19,874 nt of DNA. Origin: Zelonia costaricensis. Taxonomy: Eukaryota > Euglenozoa > Kinetoplastea > Trypanosomatida > Trypanosomatidae. The notes under the pieces are model-generated. The model was not told the DNA's origin and did no database searches. It was given only the letters and a program-made list of their open reading frames with translations. Shown piece after piece: positions 8,206-15,783 of this stretch. The stretch spans positions 1 to 19,874 of the forward strand of contig JASAOO010003062.1 in NCBI GenBank assembly GCA_030849075.1, read 5' to 3'. The position numbers and the translations under genes were made by a program. Every line of letters starts with the position of its first letter. Positions within the stretch are counted from its first letter, which is position 1.

Positions 8206-9702
8206 TCACTTGTCCTTCTTCGTCTCCGGTGTCGCGGAGGCCGGGGGTGCCGTGCCGTACTTCTCCAGGAAGCCAAGCACGGTCGCCTCGTACTCTTCCG
8301 GATTTGTGTTGTACAGCCCGCAGTGGTACGCCGCCTCGCACAGGTACAGCTGCTTCGGCTCCTGCGCGGCCTCGTAGAGAATCTCCGAGTGCCGCACCGG
8401 CACGAGGGTGTCGTTGACGCCGTGCATCAGCAGGATTGGCCGCGGCGAAATCTTGGCGATGCAGTGCAGGGCCTGGCAGTGCTTTGACGGCTTGTTGCCG
8501 ATGCGCCAGTTCAGCCAGAAGGTGGCACAGCGCCGGAAAATGCGGAAGAGCTCCACGCTATACCGCTTCTGCGTGAAGTAGCCGCCGAGGACCTTCACCA
8601 TCTGCTGGTCCAGCAGTGTCGCCGACGTCGTGATGGCGTTCTCGGCGATCACGAGATCGATGTTCTTGTCGATGGCAGCGGCCATGATCACCGAGGCCCC
8701 GCCAACGCTCGTGCCCATCGCGCAGATGCGCTTGTAGCCGTACTTCTCCTGCATCAAGCCGCAGGCGGCGACGACGTCGAAGCGCTCCTTCATGCCAAAG
8801 GTGAAGCCGCGCATCTTGCCGCTGCTCAGCCCGTGCTCGCGGAAGTCGAACAGCAAGCAGCCATAGCCCGCGTTGTGCAGGAACGGCACGTGCCGCTCCC
8901 ACGACCGCCGATCGCGGCCGCCGCCGTGCACGAGGACGATGCCGACCGGCTTCTCCTTGCCCGCCGGCGGTGGCACGTACCAGCCGCGCAGCGTGTACTT
9001 GTCCGTTGAAGGGAACTCGACCTCGTCGTAGTTGATGCCGAAGTCCTTCTTGGGGTCGTATATCCAGCCCTGCCAGTAGTCGGGGCACCCGTGCATCGTG
9101 AGCGACTTCGCGCCGGGGTGGTGGTGGTACCACGGCGGCCGGATCGCCACCTCCGAGACGAAGTAGGCCACCGCAAAGTAGTAGAAGCACAGCGTCGCCG
9201 CAATGAACTGGGCGGCGAAGACGATGCCGTTGTAGAAGATGAGAATGAGCAGCGGCAGCACGAGACACACAAGGCACTTGCGCATCGTCGCCGGGCTGAC
9301 CTTGTCCGACTCGCGAAGGTCCTCGTCGAGCATCTGCTCGTTGGCCTCCATCCCGCGCTGCGTGGACTTCGACTCGCGTGCCTGCCGACTGGCCTCCTTC
9401 TTTGAGAAGAGCAGCCGCATGTCGCTGCGCGCCGCCTCTGGGGTGAGCTGCAGCGCCGTCTTGCCCTCCTTGTCCTCCTGGTTCACGTCAATGTCATCGC
9501 GCGAGAGTAGGTAGGAGACGAGGACGCGATTGTCGTTCATGCAGGCGTAGTGCAGCGCCGTGCGGCCGTCCGCGTCGGGCTTCTTGATGTCGATCTTGCG
9601 CTTCATGATGAGCTTGATGATGGTTGGCAGGTCGGCCACGTGCGACGCCTCGCGCAGCCGCTCCATCCTCGTCTTGCTCCGCGGCGTCGTCGTCTCGGAC
9701 AT
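8206..9702 (-). CDS. Ankyrin-repeat, membrane-anchored alpha/beta hydrolase (serine hydrolase, S9/Bem46-like)
   Basis: A 498-residue three-part protein. Residues about 14-101 hold ankyrin-like repeats (DGRTALHYAC at 45-54; EGKTALQLTP at 79-88). A charged linker follows, then two adjoining hydrophobic segments at about 143-162 and 163-183, which suggest a membrane hairpin. Residues about 225-482 form an alpha/beta hydrolase: the oxyanion strand VLVHGGG near 256-262, nucleophile Ser332 in GTSVGG, Asp431 in HGVNDTLVP and His460 in AAYHCG, so the catalytic triad is complete. The last four residues, KKDK, fit a dilysine ER-retrieval signal, which would be cytosolic if the two helices form a hairpin. 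Related trypanosomatid proteins are annotated as serine peptidases of clan SC, but the substrate could equally be a lipid or thioester. The start is the ATG nearest a pyrimidine tract. Confidence 0.9.
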   Translation of the reverse strand: MSETTTPRSKTRMERLREASHVADLPTIIKLIMKRKIDIKKPDADGRTALHYACMNDNRVLVSYLLSRDDIDVNQEDKEGKTALQLTPEAARSDMRLLFSKKEASRQARESKSTQRGMEANEQMLDEDLRESDKVSPATMRKCLVCLVLPLLILIFYNGIVFAAQFIAATLCFYYFAVAYFVSEVAIRPPWYHHHPGAKSLTMHGCPDYWQGWIYDPKKDFGINYDEVEFPSTDKYTLRGWYVPPPAGKEKPVGIVLVHGGGRDRRSWERHVPFLHNAGYGCLLFDFREHGLSSGKMRGFTFGMKERFDVVAACGLMQEKYGYKRICAMGTSVGGASVIMAAAIDKNIDLVIAENAITTSATLLDQQMVKVLGGYFTQKRYSVELFRIFRRCATFWLNWRIGNKPSKHCQALHCIAKISPRPILLMHGVNDTLVPVRHSEILYEAAQEPKQLYLCEAAYHCGLYNTNPEEYEATVLGFLEKYGTAPPASATPETKKDK

Positions 9703-9710
9703 CGCCTTTA

Positions 9711-9764
9711 CTGCTTCGCCGGAATGGGGGGGAGGAGCCGAGAGAAGGGAATGCGAAGGAGCGG
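9711..9764 (-). promoter_or_regulatory. Candidate polypyrimidine tract and acceptor of the ankyrin-hydrolase gene
   Basis: The minus strand carries a C/T-rich tract over 9721-9764 and no AG from 9771 down to 9716. The first AGs are at 9714-9715 and 9711-9712, only 8-11 nt before the ATG at 9702. If used, the 5' UTR would be extremely short. An acceptor further upstream, around 9772-9773, is the main alternative. Confidence 0.4.
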
Positions 9765-10164
9765 TGGCACGCTCAAAGGCGCGCGTTGTGCAAGATCAGC
9801 CGCAAAAGCGTGCGCGCTCTGACGGCGCGCCGACGTCGCCACACGCGGAAAATGCAAATGACGATAGCTTGTGCCGCGCTTGGGTGAAGGCGAGGGACAC
9901 GGAGGAACGACACGGAGAACAAGCACGAGGAAACACGTCTGCGCCGGTGACCGATGCGTGCGCGCTCGAGAACGGAGAGAGAGTGAGCCTCTTCTCCCCC
10001 CCCCTCCCTGGCGTGCCTTTTCACTTCGCGCCCGCCGAATTGGATGCGTGGAGCCGCCGACACACCCCCACACACCAGCTGCTGCACACCTTTCGAGGTC
10101 ACAAGAGCTGCTACTTGCAGAGTCGCACGAGTTGGGCACCAGAGCTGGGTGCGCGAAGCCTGAG

Positions 10165-10195
10165 GTTGTGTGCGTGTGTCTGCGTGTCTGTGCGT

Positions 10196-10229
<34 letters not shown>
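10165..10229. repeat. Long imperfect GT/GCGT repeat
   Basis: About 65 bases of GT with interspersed GCGT and GTCT units, ending in a pure GT run. It is the longest simple repeat in the window and reads as AC/ACGC in the transcript. Confidence 0.85.
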
Positions 10230-10287
10230 ATGCTGATCTGTGTAGGTTCCTTTGTCGGGTTGATCTAAATCGAGCTCAGCAGGTGAA

Positions 10288-10311
10288 GTGTGTGTGGATG
10301 TGTGTGTGGAT
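10288..10311. repeat. Two-copy 12-base GT/GGAT tandem repeat
   Basis: The unit gtgtgtgtggat occurs twice in tandem and is followed by a partial third copy. It is probably a microsatellite derivative. Confidence 0.75.
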
Positions 10312-10773
10312 GTGTGCGGCGTAGCACGCATTGGTGCAAGAGGAGTGGACGACATCGGGAGTAGGAAAAGCGAGTTGAATGCCAGCGCGTGCACGAGTGT
10401 CGAGCCGCGCCCGGAGGAGAGGGCAGAAGCAAGAAGGACGGCCAAACGCACAGGAGCTCTTTGGCGAACCTGTGCAAGGAGCACCGCACCCCGTCCCGCA
10501 CAGCGGCTTCGGGTCCACGTATCTCCGCTTCTCAGCGCCCCACCACCGCGGTATGCCTGGCTCTACGCACGCTCCCCCAGGAGCGCGCTGCAGACACCCC
10601 GGGGCAAAGGAGGCTGCCCAGCCCCGCGTGGGTGCACAGTACGCGTGTTTGTCGAGCTTCCCTGATGTGTGTGAGTGTGTGTGGGGGAGGGAGGGGGCTG
10701 AGCCGCCAGAACTTCTTCTTTGAGACAAGACAAAGTGAGGAGAGGCTGCCGTCTCAATACGGGGTGAGGTGTC

Positions 10774-10774
<1 letters not shown>

Positions 10775-10806
<32 letters not shown>
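10775..10806. repeat. (GT)n microsatellite
   Basis: A near-perfect GT run of about 32 bases, roughly 80 bases past the stop codon of the PPR-like gene, so probably in its 3' UTR as AC. Confidence 0.9.
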
Positions 10807-10808
<2 letters not shown>

Positions 10809-10887
10809 GAGGCTCAAGCGGACGACGGAGAAAAAGACACCCGCCTGCGCAGCCGGGCTGCCGCCACGTGTGCCGAATGCCAGCGCC

Positions 10888-13800
10888 TTACAGCAGGGCG
10901 GCGGCGAGGTACTCGGCGCCGACGCCCTCGCTCACCATCGCTTCCGCGACGGCGCGCTCCAGGCTCGGCGGTAGTGCCGCCTCTCGCGCCTTCACGAAGC
11001 GACCCCACCGTGCCGCCAACGCCTTCTTCTGCGTGCGCTGGTGCATCATGGGGATGTACAGCTGCGGCCGCCGCCGCACGGTGGTGCGCTGCCGGGTCTC
11101 GTAGCTCCCGCACCGCAGCTGCTCGGCCGCCACGGCATGCAGGAACGCTGCGAGCTGCGCGGGCTGTGCGGGAGGCGTCGTGGAAGCGCCGCCCTCCTCC
11201 GTCGCGGCTGTGGACAGGGCAGCAGCCACGGGCGCCGCTGACGGTGCGGGGGACGCGAAGGCAACGGCCGCGGCGCCGGCGCGATGGCCAACCACGTCGA
11301 AGACGAGCCGCACCGGTGCATGCAGGTGACCCAGCCCGAGCAAGCACTGCAGCACCACCATCCAGCGCAGCACAGCCGGCAGTGCCGCTGCCGGGCACCC
11401 GAGCACCAGCGGCAGCAGCGCGGCGTCGTCCTGCGCCGTGAGCAGTGCCGAGAAGTGCGCCGCGAGCGCCATGTGCCACCCCTCCTCTGTCAGCAGCGGC
11501 CCACTGCCCCCGGTCACGCCGCTACGCCCGGACGCGTCAGCACCTACGCCAGCACCCGTAGCTGGACTGCCCGACGCACGTGCCATCGCCTCCACCGAGG
11601 TACAGAAGCGGGCGAGCGGTGCGAGGTGCCCGTAGTCGAGCATCGCCACGGCGGCCACTGCCACCGTCACCTCGTTGTACGGCGAAAGCGCCCGCAGCGC
11701 CGTGTGTCGGCCCCGTCCGCGCTGCAGCCGCACAAACGCGTCGAAGGCGAGCGCCGCATCACCGCCGCGCGCAGCCGCGCAGAGGCAGTAGAGGTAGTTC
11801 ATGAAGCCGTCTGCCTGCCGCTGCTGCAGGTGCGTCATGAGCCGCAGCGGCACCTCCCACGAAGCGTGCTTCAGCGCAACAAGCTGCAAATCACGCAGGA
11901 GCGGCGGCGCAGCGCCGTCCGCAGTGCCGCCGGGCACGTAGCGCAGCACTCGAAACGCGTCTTGCCACGACTGCTGCTTGAGGTTCAGCAACACCGTCGG
12001 CAGCGAGCGCTCATCGGGTGTGACGCTGTGGACCGCCTCGAGCACGTCCACGACGCGGAGGGCCGCGGCCCACGTGCGGGTCAGCGAGATGCTTTGCAGC
12101 CCACTCAGCAGCGCGCGCTCATGGGCGGCGGTGATGTGGTACGTGCGCCTCTCACGCGCCTCGGCGAGCATCGCCAGCGCAGCCTCCCACCGCTGCTCTG
12201 GGACACTCACGAGAAAGGCGACCACGGCGTCCCGGGTGGGTGCCGAGCGCACGCGCTGCAGCGCGGCCAAGGCATCCGTGTCTGCCTGCGCGCTCTCCTC
12301 AGCGACGCAGAGGAAGAGGCACTGCGCCAGGGCGTTGGGCACCGGCACGCGCAGCCCGACCAGCGCCGTGGCCAACGCCGCAAACGTGTGCAGGCGGAGG
12401 AAGCGCACCTGCGGCTCGTGGGCCAGCAGCGGCGAGCACGTCGACTCCACCGCCGACTGGATCGCCAGCCGTGCCCCGTCGGGCAGGCACGCCGGGGCCG
12501 ACGCGGCGCGCGGTGGTCCCCTGCTGTGCCGCTGCGACGGCGCGGGCGGGCCCTCGAGCTGCGGCGCGCTGCTCCACGCGTGCTCTGAACCTGTGCGTGA
12601 TGTCGCAGCGAGGGCCGCGGTGAGGGCGGCGAGAAGGCGCTCCTTCACCACCTTGGGCTGCGGTCGCAGATGGGCGTGCAGGGGCAGCAGGAGGGTTGCC
12701 ACAGCGCGCCAGCACACCAGCGCATCCGCAGGACTTTCCGCCGTGGATGGCAGCCGCCGCACGGCAGGAGACTGCGCCACGTGGTGCAGCAACGCCGTGA
12801 CCAGCTCCACAGCGAACGCCTCGCTGGTGTAGCGCAGCAGCCGATCCACCACCGCGCCGTCACACAGGCAGCGGGCCAGCACCACGGGGAAGGTGCCGGC
12901 GAGCTCGCTGAGCACTCGCACGTGCGCCTCCGAGTACGCCAGTGTGTCACGAGCATCGGACGGTGCAGCGAAGACTGCACCAGCAGCCCGCGCACCGCGC
13001 GAAGCGGCGCTTCGTAACGTGTCGCGAGGGCCCGGAAAGAGAAGTGCCTTGAGGGCCCCCCCGCCGTCGAGCGCGTCGCCATGTGCCAGCGCCGCGGACG
13101 GCACAGCGGCCGGCTCCTCCGTGTCTGGCAGAGCGAGCTGGCGGCGCTGCCAGTTGACGACGCACTGCACCGCCTCAGCCACCGCGCCGCGCCGCTGCAG
13201 CTCCGCGAGGATGTCTGACATCTGTGCCACCAGGTGGGAGCTCGGTCTGGACGGGGAGGGGCGTGGAAGTCGATGGCCAGTTTCCACATTAGCCGCAGCG
13301 GCATCGAGGGGCCGAGTCTTTTCACCAGCATCGCTGCGAGGTGGGCGGCGCAGGTCGTAGGCCATGCGGACGAGTTCGTCGGTTCGCCACGAGACCAGCG
13401 CTGTGCGCTGCTGTAGCGGATCTGTGGGGTGCGGCGGTGACGGTGCCGAGTGCCGAGGCAGGGGTCTGGGTGGCGTGGGGGTGGGGCCGCGCATCGAGGT
13501 CGAGCTGCGAGCTGCTCTGGGTGGTGCGGCGGTGGTCACCACGGGTGAGGCCGCTGCGGGCGTTGTAGTGCGCACACGCTGCCCTTGTCGCCACGCCTCT
13601 CGCACTGCAGTAGGCAGAAGCCAGTCCTCCCGCACGGCCTTGTGACGCGCCGGCTGCTGCGCCGGCGCCGGCAGCCCATCCAGCACCGCAGCCGCACGTG
13701 TCCAGCTCCCGCCCTCACACAGCAGCCGCGCCACGGCCACCCACACGTGGGCCCGCTCCGCCGGTGCTTCATCGAGTGCGGGTGGTGCGGCGGGTGGCGT

Positions 13801-13998
13801 GGAGGTCGTCGGAGTCGCACTGCTCGAAGCCGCGCTGCTGCTGCCACTGCTATCACCACTGTGAACCGGCTCAAAGGAGCTGTGCACCAGCTGTGCGATG
13901 CGGGCTGGCGTCATTGTGCGGCACTCGTCCAGCATCAACAGCATCCACGTGTGCCGCGCCCGCTTCGGGGCGGCGCGCCGCGATGTTCGGAAGAACAT
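10888..13998 (-). CDS. Probable mitochondrial PPR-like helical-repeat protein
   Basis: A 1,036-residue protein with no catalytic domain that I recognise. The start at 13998 is the first ATG in the frame (upstream extension needs TTG) and the first ATG after a clear acceptor. Residues 1-19 are rich in Arg/Lys without acidic residues, as in mitochondrial presequences. Residues 46-80 and 143-200 are Ser/Thr/Pro/Ala-rich linkers. The core is alpha-helical, with a recurring Trp plus A-L-x-x-L pattern at Trp604, Trp643, Trp678 and Trp714, spaced 39, 35 and 36 residues, and a similar unit around Trp99. That spacing and pattern fit pentatricopeptide-type repeats, which in trypanosomatids usually serve mitochondrial RNA processing, editing or the mitoribosome. 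The C-terminus (971-1011) is basic (RTTVRRRP, KKALAARWGR), a possible RNA contact. The repeats are divergent, so other alpha-solenoids remain possible. Confidence 0.6.
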   Translation of the reverse strand: MFFRTSRRAAPKRARHTWMLLMLDECRTMTPARIAQLVHSSFEPVHSGDSSGSSSAASSSATPTTSTPPAAPPALDEAPAERAHVWVAVARLLCEGGSWTRAAAVLDGLPAPAQQPARHKAVREDWLLPTAVREAWRQGQRVRTTTPAAASPVVTTAAPPRAARSSTSMRGPTPTPPRPLPRHSAPSPPHPTDPLQQRTALVSWRTDELVRMAYDLRRPPRSDAGEKTRPLDAAAANVETGHRLPRPSPSRPSSHLVAQMSDILAELQRRGAVAEAVQCVVNWQRRQLALPDTEEPAAVPSAALAHGDALDGGGALKALLFPGPRDTLRSAASRGARAAGAVFAAPSDARDTLAYSEAHVRVLSELAGTFPVVLARCLCDGAVVDRLLRYTSEAFAVELVTALLHHVAQSPAVRRLPSTAESPADALVCWRAVATLLLPLHAHLRPQPKVVKERLLAALTAALAATSRTGSEHAWSSAPQLEGPPAPSQRHSRGPPRAASAPACLPDGARLAIQSAVESTCSPLLAHEPQVRFLRLHTFAALATALVGLRVPVPNALAQCLFLCVAEESAQADTDALAALQRVRSAPTRDAVVAFLVSVPEQRWEAALAMLAEARERRTYHITAAHERALLSGLQSISLTRTWAAALRVVDVLEAVHSVTPDERSLPTVLLNLKQQSWQDAFRVLRYVPGGTADGAAPPLLRDLQLVALKHASWEVPLRLMTHLQQRQADGFMNYLYCLCAAARGGDAALAFDAFVRLQRGRGRHTALRALSPYNEVTVAVAAVAMLDYGHLAPLARFCTSVEAMARASGSPATGAGVGADASGRSGVTGGSGPLLTEEGWHMALAAHFSALLTAQDDAALLPLVLGCPAAALPAVLRWMVVLQCLLGLGHLHAPVRLVFDVVGHRAGAAAVAFASPAPSAAPVAAALSTAATEEGGASTTPPAQPAQLAAFLHAVAAEQLRCGSYETRQRTTVRRRPQLYIPMMHQRTQKKALAARWGRFVKAREAALPPSLERAVAEAMVSEGVGAEYLAAALL

Positions 13999-14032
13999 GG
14001 CCAGGCGCCGTGCGGAGTGGCTTGGCAGCGCA

Positions 14033-14221
14033 CTTGATGGTGAACAGGTAGAGAACAACAACAAAGCACAGGCAGATGGATGGGTGAGCACGGGCGCACA
14101 CACACACACACGCACACGCACAACGGCGCGCGGTCCGATGGTGAGTGCCGACGGAGGGGCGAGAAGACGAGGTGAACGATGGCGGCGATGGGAGAGTGAG
14201 GGGAGAGAGGATAGAGATAGG
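14033..14221 (-). promoter_or_regulatory. Polypyrimidine tract and probable acceptor of the PPR-like gene
   Basis: The minus strand has a C/T-rich tract at about 14188-14221. From there down to 14035 there is not one AG, and no ATG, over roughly 150 bases. The first AG is at 14033-14034, giving a 5' UTR of 34 nt before the ATG at 13998; the next AG is at 14021-14022. Such an AG-free zone is the expected sign of a trans-splice acceptor. It encloses a GU run (14098-14121 in genome coordinates). Confidence 0.55.
14098..14121. repeat. (CA)n run inside the acceptor region
   Basis: AC/ACGC run on the + strand, GU in the precursor RNA, located between the polypyrimidine tract and the first AG upstream of the PPR-like gene. 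Confidence 0.8.
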
Positions 14222-14484
14222 CCACAAGAGCAGCAGCAGCAGCAGTCTCGCGGGGGTGCAGCAGGCCAGCTCGGCTGCTGAGGAGCCGCTGCCCTGGCGT
14301 ACGAGCACTCAAGAGTCCCGCGCGGAGAGAAAGAGTCTGCGCGGAGCGCTGGCGCTCGGGCTGCGAGGAAAGACGCGTGCTGGCCTTCTCTTTCGGGGGT
14401 AGCGGAGAGCACAAGTTGTGCCTCAGCCTTGTCATCTCGCAAGGCCGGCTTCGAGCGCGTTGCGCCGAGACGTGCCGGTGGTGT

Positions 14485-14527
14485 CTTTCCTCTGTGTGTG
14501 TTTGTGTGTGTGTAAGTGTGTATGTGC
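14485..14527. repeat. Imperfect GT-rich run
   Basis: GT with occasional GTTT, GTAA and GTAT steps, in the spacer downstream (transcript sense) of the IP3 receptor gene. Confidence 0.75.
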
Positions 14528-14697
14528 GTCTCTCTAGGTGCCTCTGGGCTTGCGCTGCTGCGTCAGCGAGGCACAAGAGGGAGACGCAGGAAAGACGGGG
14601 ATGGGGAGCGGTGCTGTCACCGGGTGGCAGCGGTCGAGGGATGAAAACCCAAAAGTGGGACCGTCACACTGGAATAGGAGGAGGATGGGGGGATGGT

Positions 14698-14714
14698 GGG
14701 GGGGGGGGGGGGGN
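14698..14714. repeat. G homopolymer of 16 followed by an unknown base
   Basis: Sixteen G residues end in the only N of the window. The run length is probably not reliably resolved. It lies in a spacer, so no gene frame is affected. Confidence 0.9.
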
Positions 14715-15020
14715 CCCTCTACACGGGCAGCGTAGAGTGGGGAATAGAGGGAGCGGTGTCCGGGGCCGTACGTACACACATAAACACACACGCGGACAGG
14801 CCGCATGTGTCGGGCACAGAGCACACGGCGCCGTCTTCGCAGTGTCGCCAGCGCTCCACGTGGGGAAGGCCAAGATGTGCGGGGGAGGGAAGGACGGGGA
14901 GGGGGGGGGGTGGACCCCCCGCGGGTAGTGGGAACACATCAACGAAAAGGGAGCACGCGCGCGTGTATGAGGAAAGAAAGGAACGACTCTACCGTGCCCA
15001 GTGGACTCACATGCGTACAC

Positions 15021-15068
15021 ATCAGCACGTAAATACACGGACATACATACATACACACAAGCACGAGC
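15021..15068. repeat. ACAT/AC-rich simple repeat
   Basis: Imperfect run with three CATA units and short AC stretches, in the probable 3' UTR of the IP3 receptor gene. Confidence 0.65.
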
Positions 15069-15783
15069 ACCACCGCGCGCCACAGCCGCGAGGTATACAC
15101 GGCAGGAGAGAGAGGCGCGAGGTGTGTCGAAGCCAAGGTAAATACAAGACGCAGAGGCGTGCACGTCCCGGGCCTCCGCCTCCGCCACGCCGCCGTCCCC
15201 AAGACGGACGGACGCCGACGCACGCGGCGGCGCAACCTCCGGTGCGGCCGCGATCGGTGCACGGCTGGGGGGACGAAGCCGTAAAGACAAGGTGGGGGAG
15301 GAGAGGGTCAGCGGCAGCACGGAGAACACAGGAGAAGAGAAAAGGTGATGCACGGAGGCAACGGGTGCATCGCGTGATGGAGGAAACCCACACACGCACA
15401 CAAACACAAGTCTGACACGGCCCGTGCCACGAACAGAGTCTGGCGGCGATGCGGCTGTGACGGGAGATGGCGATAGAGACTTGACGAAGAAAAAAGGAAG
15501 CAGCACACGCTGAGGCGTGCAGTCATGCAAGAGGGACGTAAGAGCTCAAGACAGGGAGGGGGGAGAAGGGGACACCGCCAGTGACCGACGGCGGGGGAAC
15601 ACGATTGGCAGAAGAACGGATTTGGGTTGCGAATGTCAAGGCGCGTATTGCGCACACGACTCCGCAGGTTGCACCGCTTTACGGCGCTTAAACAACTGGA
15701 CACGTCAACACATAAACACACAGCGTCCTTGAGCGGAGTAGGTTTGGGCCTCCGCGGCTTGCTTGTTCCCGCTGCACGCCAGC

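Larger units (their letters stand above)
9703..10887. other. Spacer between the PPR-like and ankyrin-hydrolase genes
   Basis: About 1.2 kb with no supportable gene. In transcript sense it begins with the 3' UTR of the PPR-like gene. Notable contents are a GT run at 10775-10806 right after that stop codon, a 12-base tandem repeat at 10288-10311, and a long GT/GCGT-rich stretch at 10165-10229. Open frames here encode poly-HT or Arg-rich low-complexity sequence. Confidence 0.6.
13999..15783. other. Spacer between the IP3 receptor and PPR-like genes
   Basis: About 1.8 kb with no supportable gene. In transcript sense it starts with the IP3 receptor 3' UTR and ends with the PPR-like 5' UTR. It holds a 16-G run plus N (14698-14714), ACAT/AC-rich sequence around 15020-15070, a GT-rich stretch at 14485-14527, a (CAG)5 run near 14229-14245 and the acceptor region of the PPR-like gene. 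Open frames here are low-complexity. Confidence 0.6.

Noticed and set aside
11284..12588. 434-codon open frame on the + strand
   Set aside because: Fully antisense to the PPR-like gene, very rich in Arg/His/Gln, with no recognisable domain; a shadow of codon bias on the other strand.
13999..14442. 148-residue N-terminal extension of the PPR-like protein
   Set aside because: It begins at a TTG, reads through the polypyrimidine tract and acceptor, and is low-complexity.
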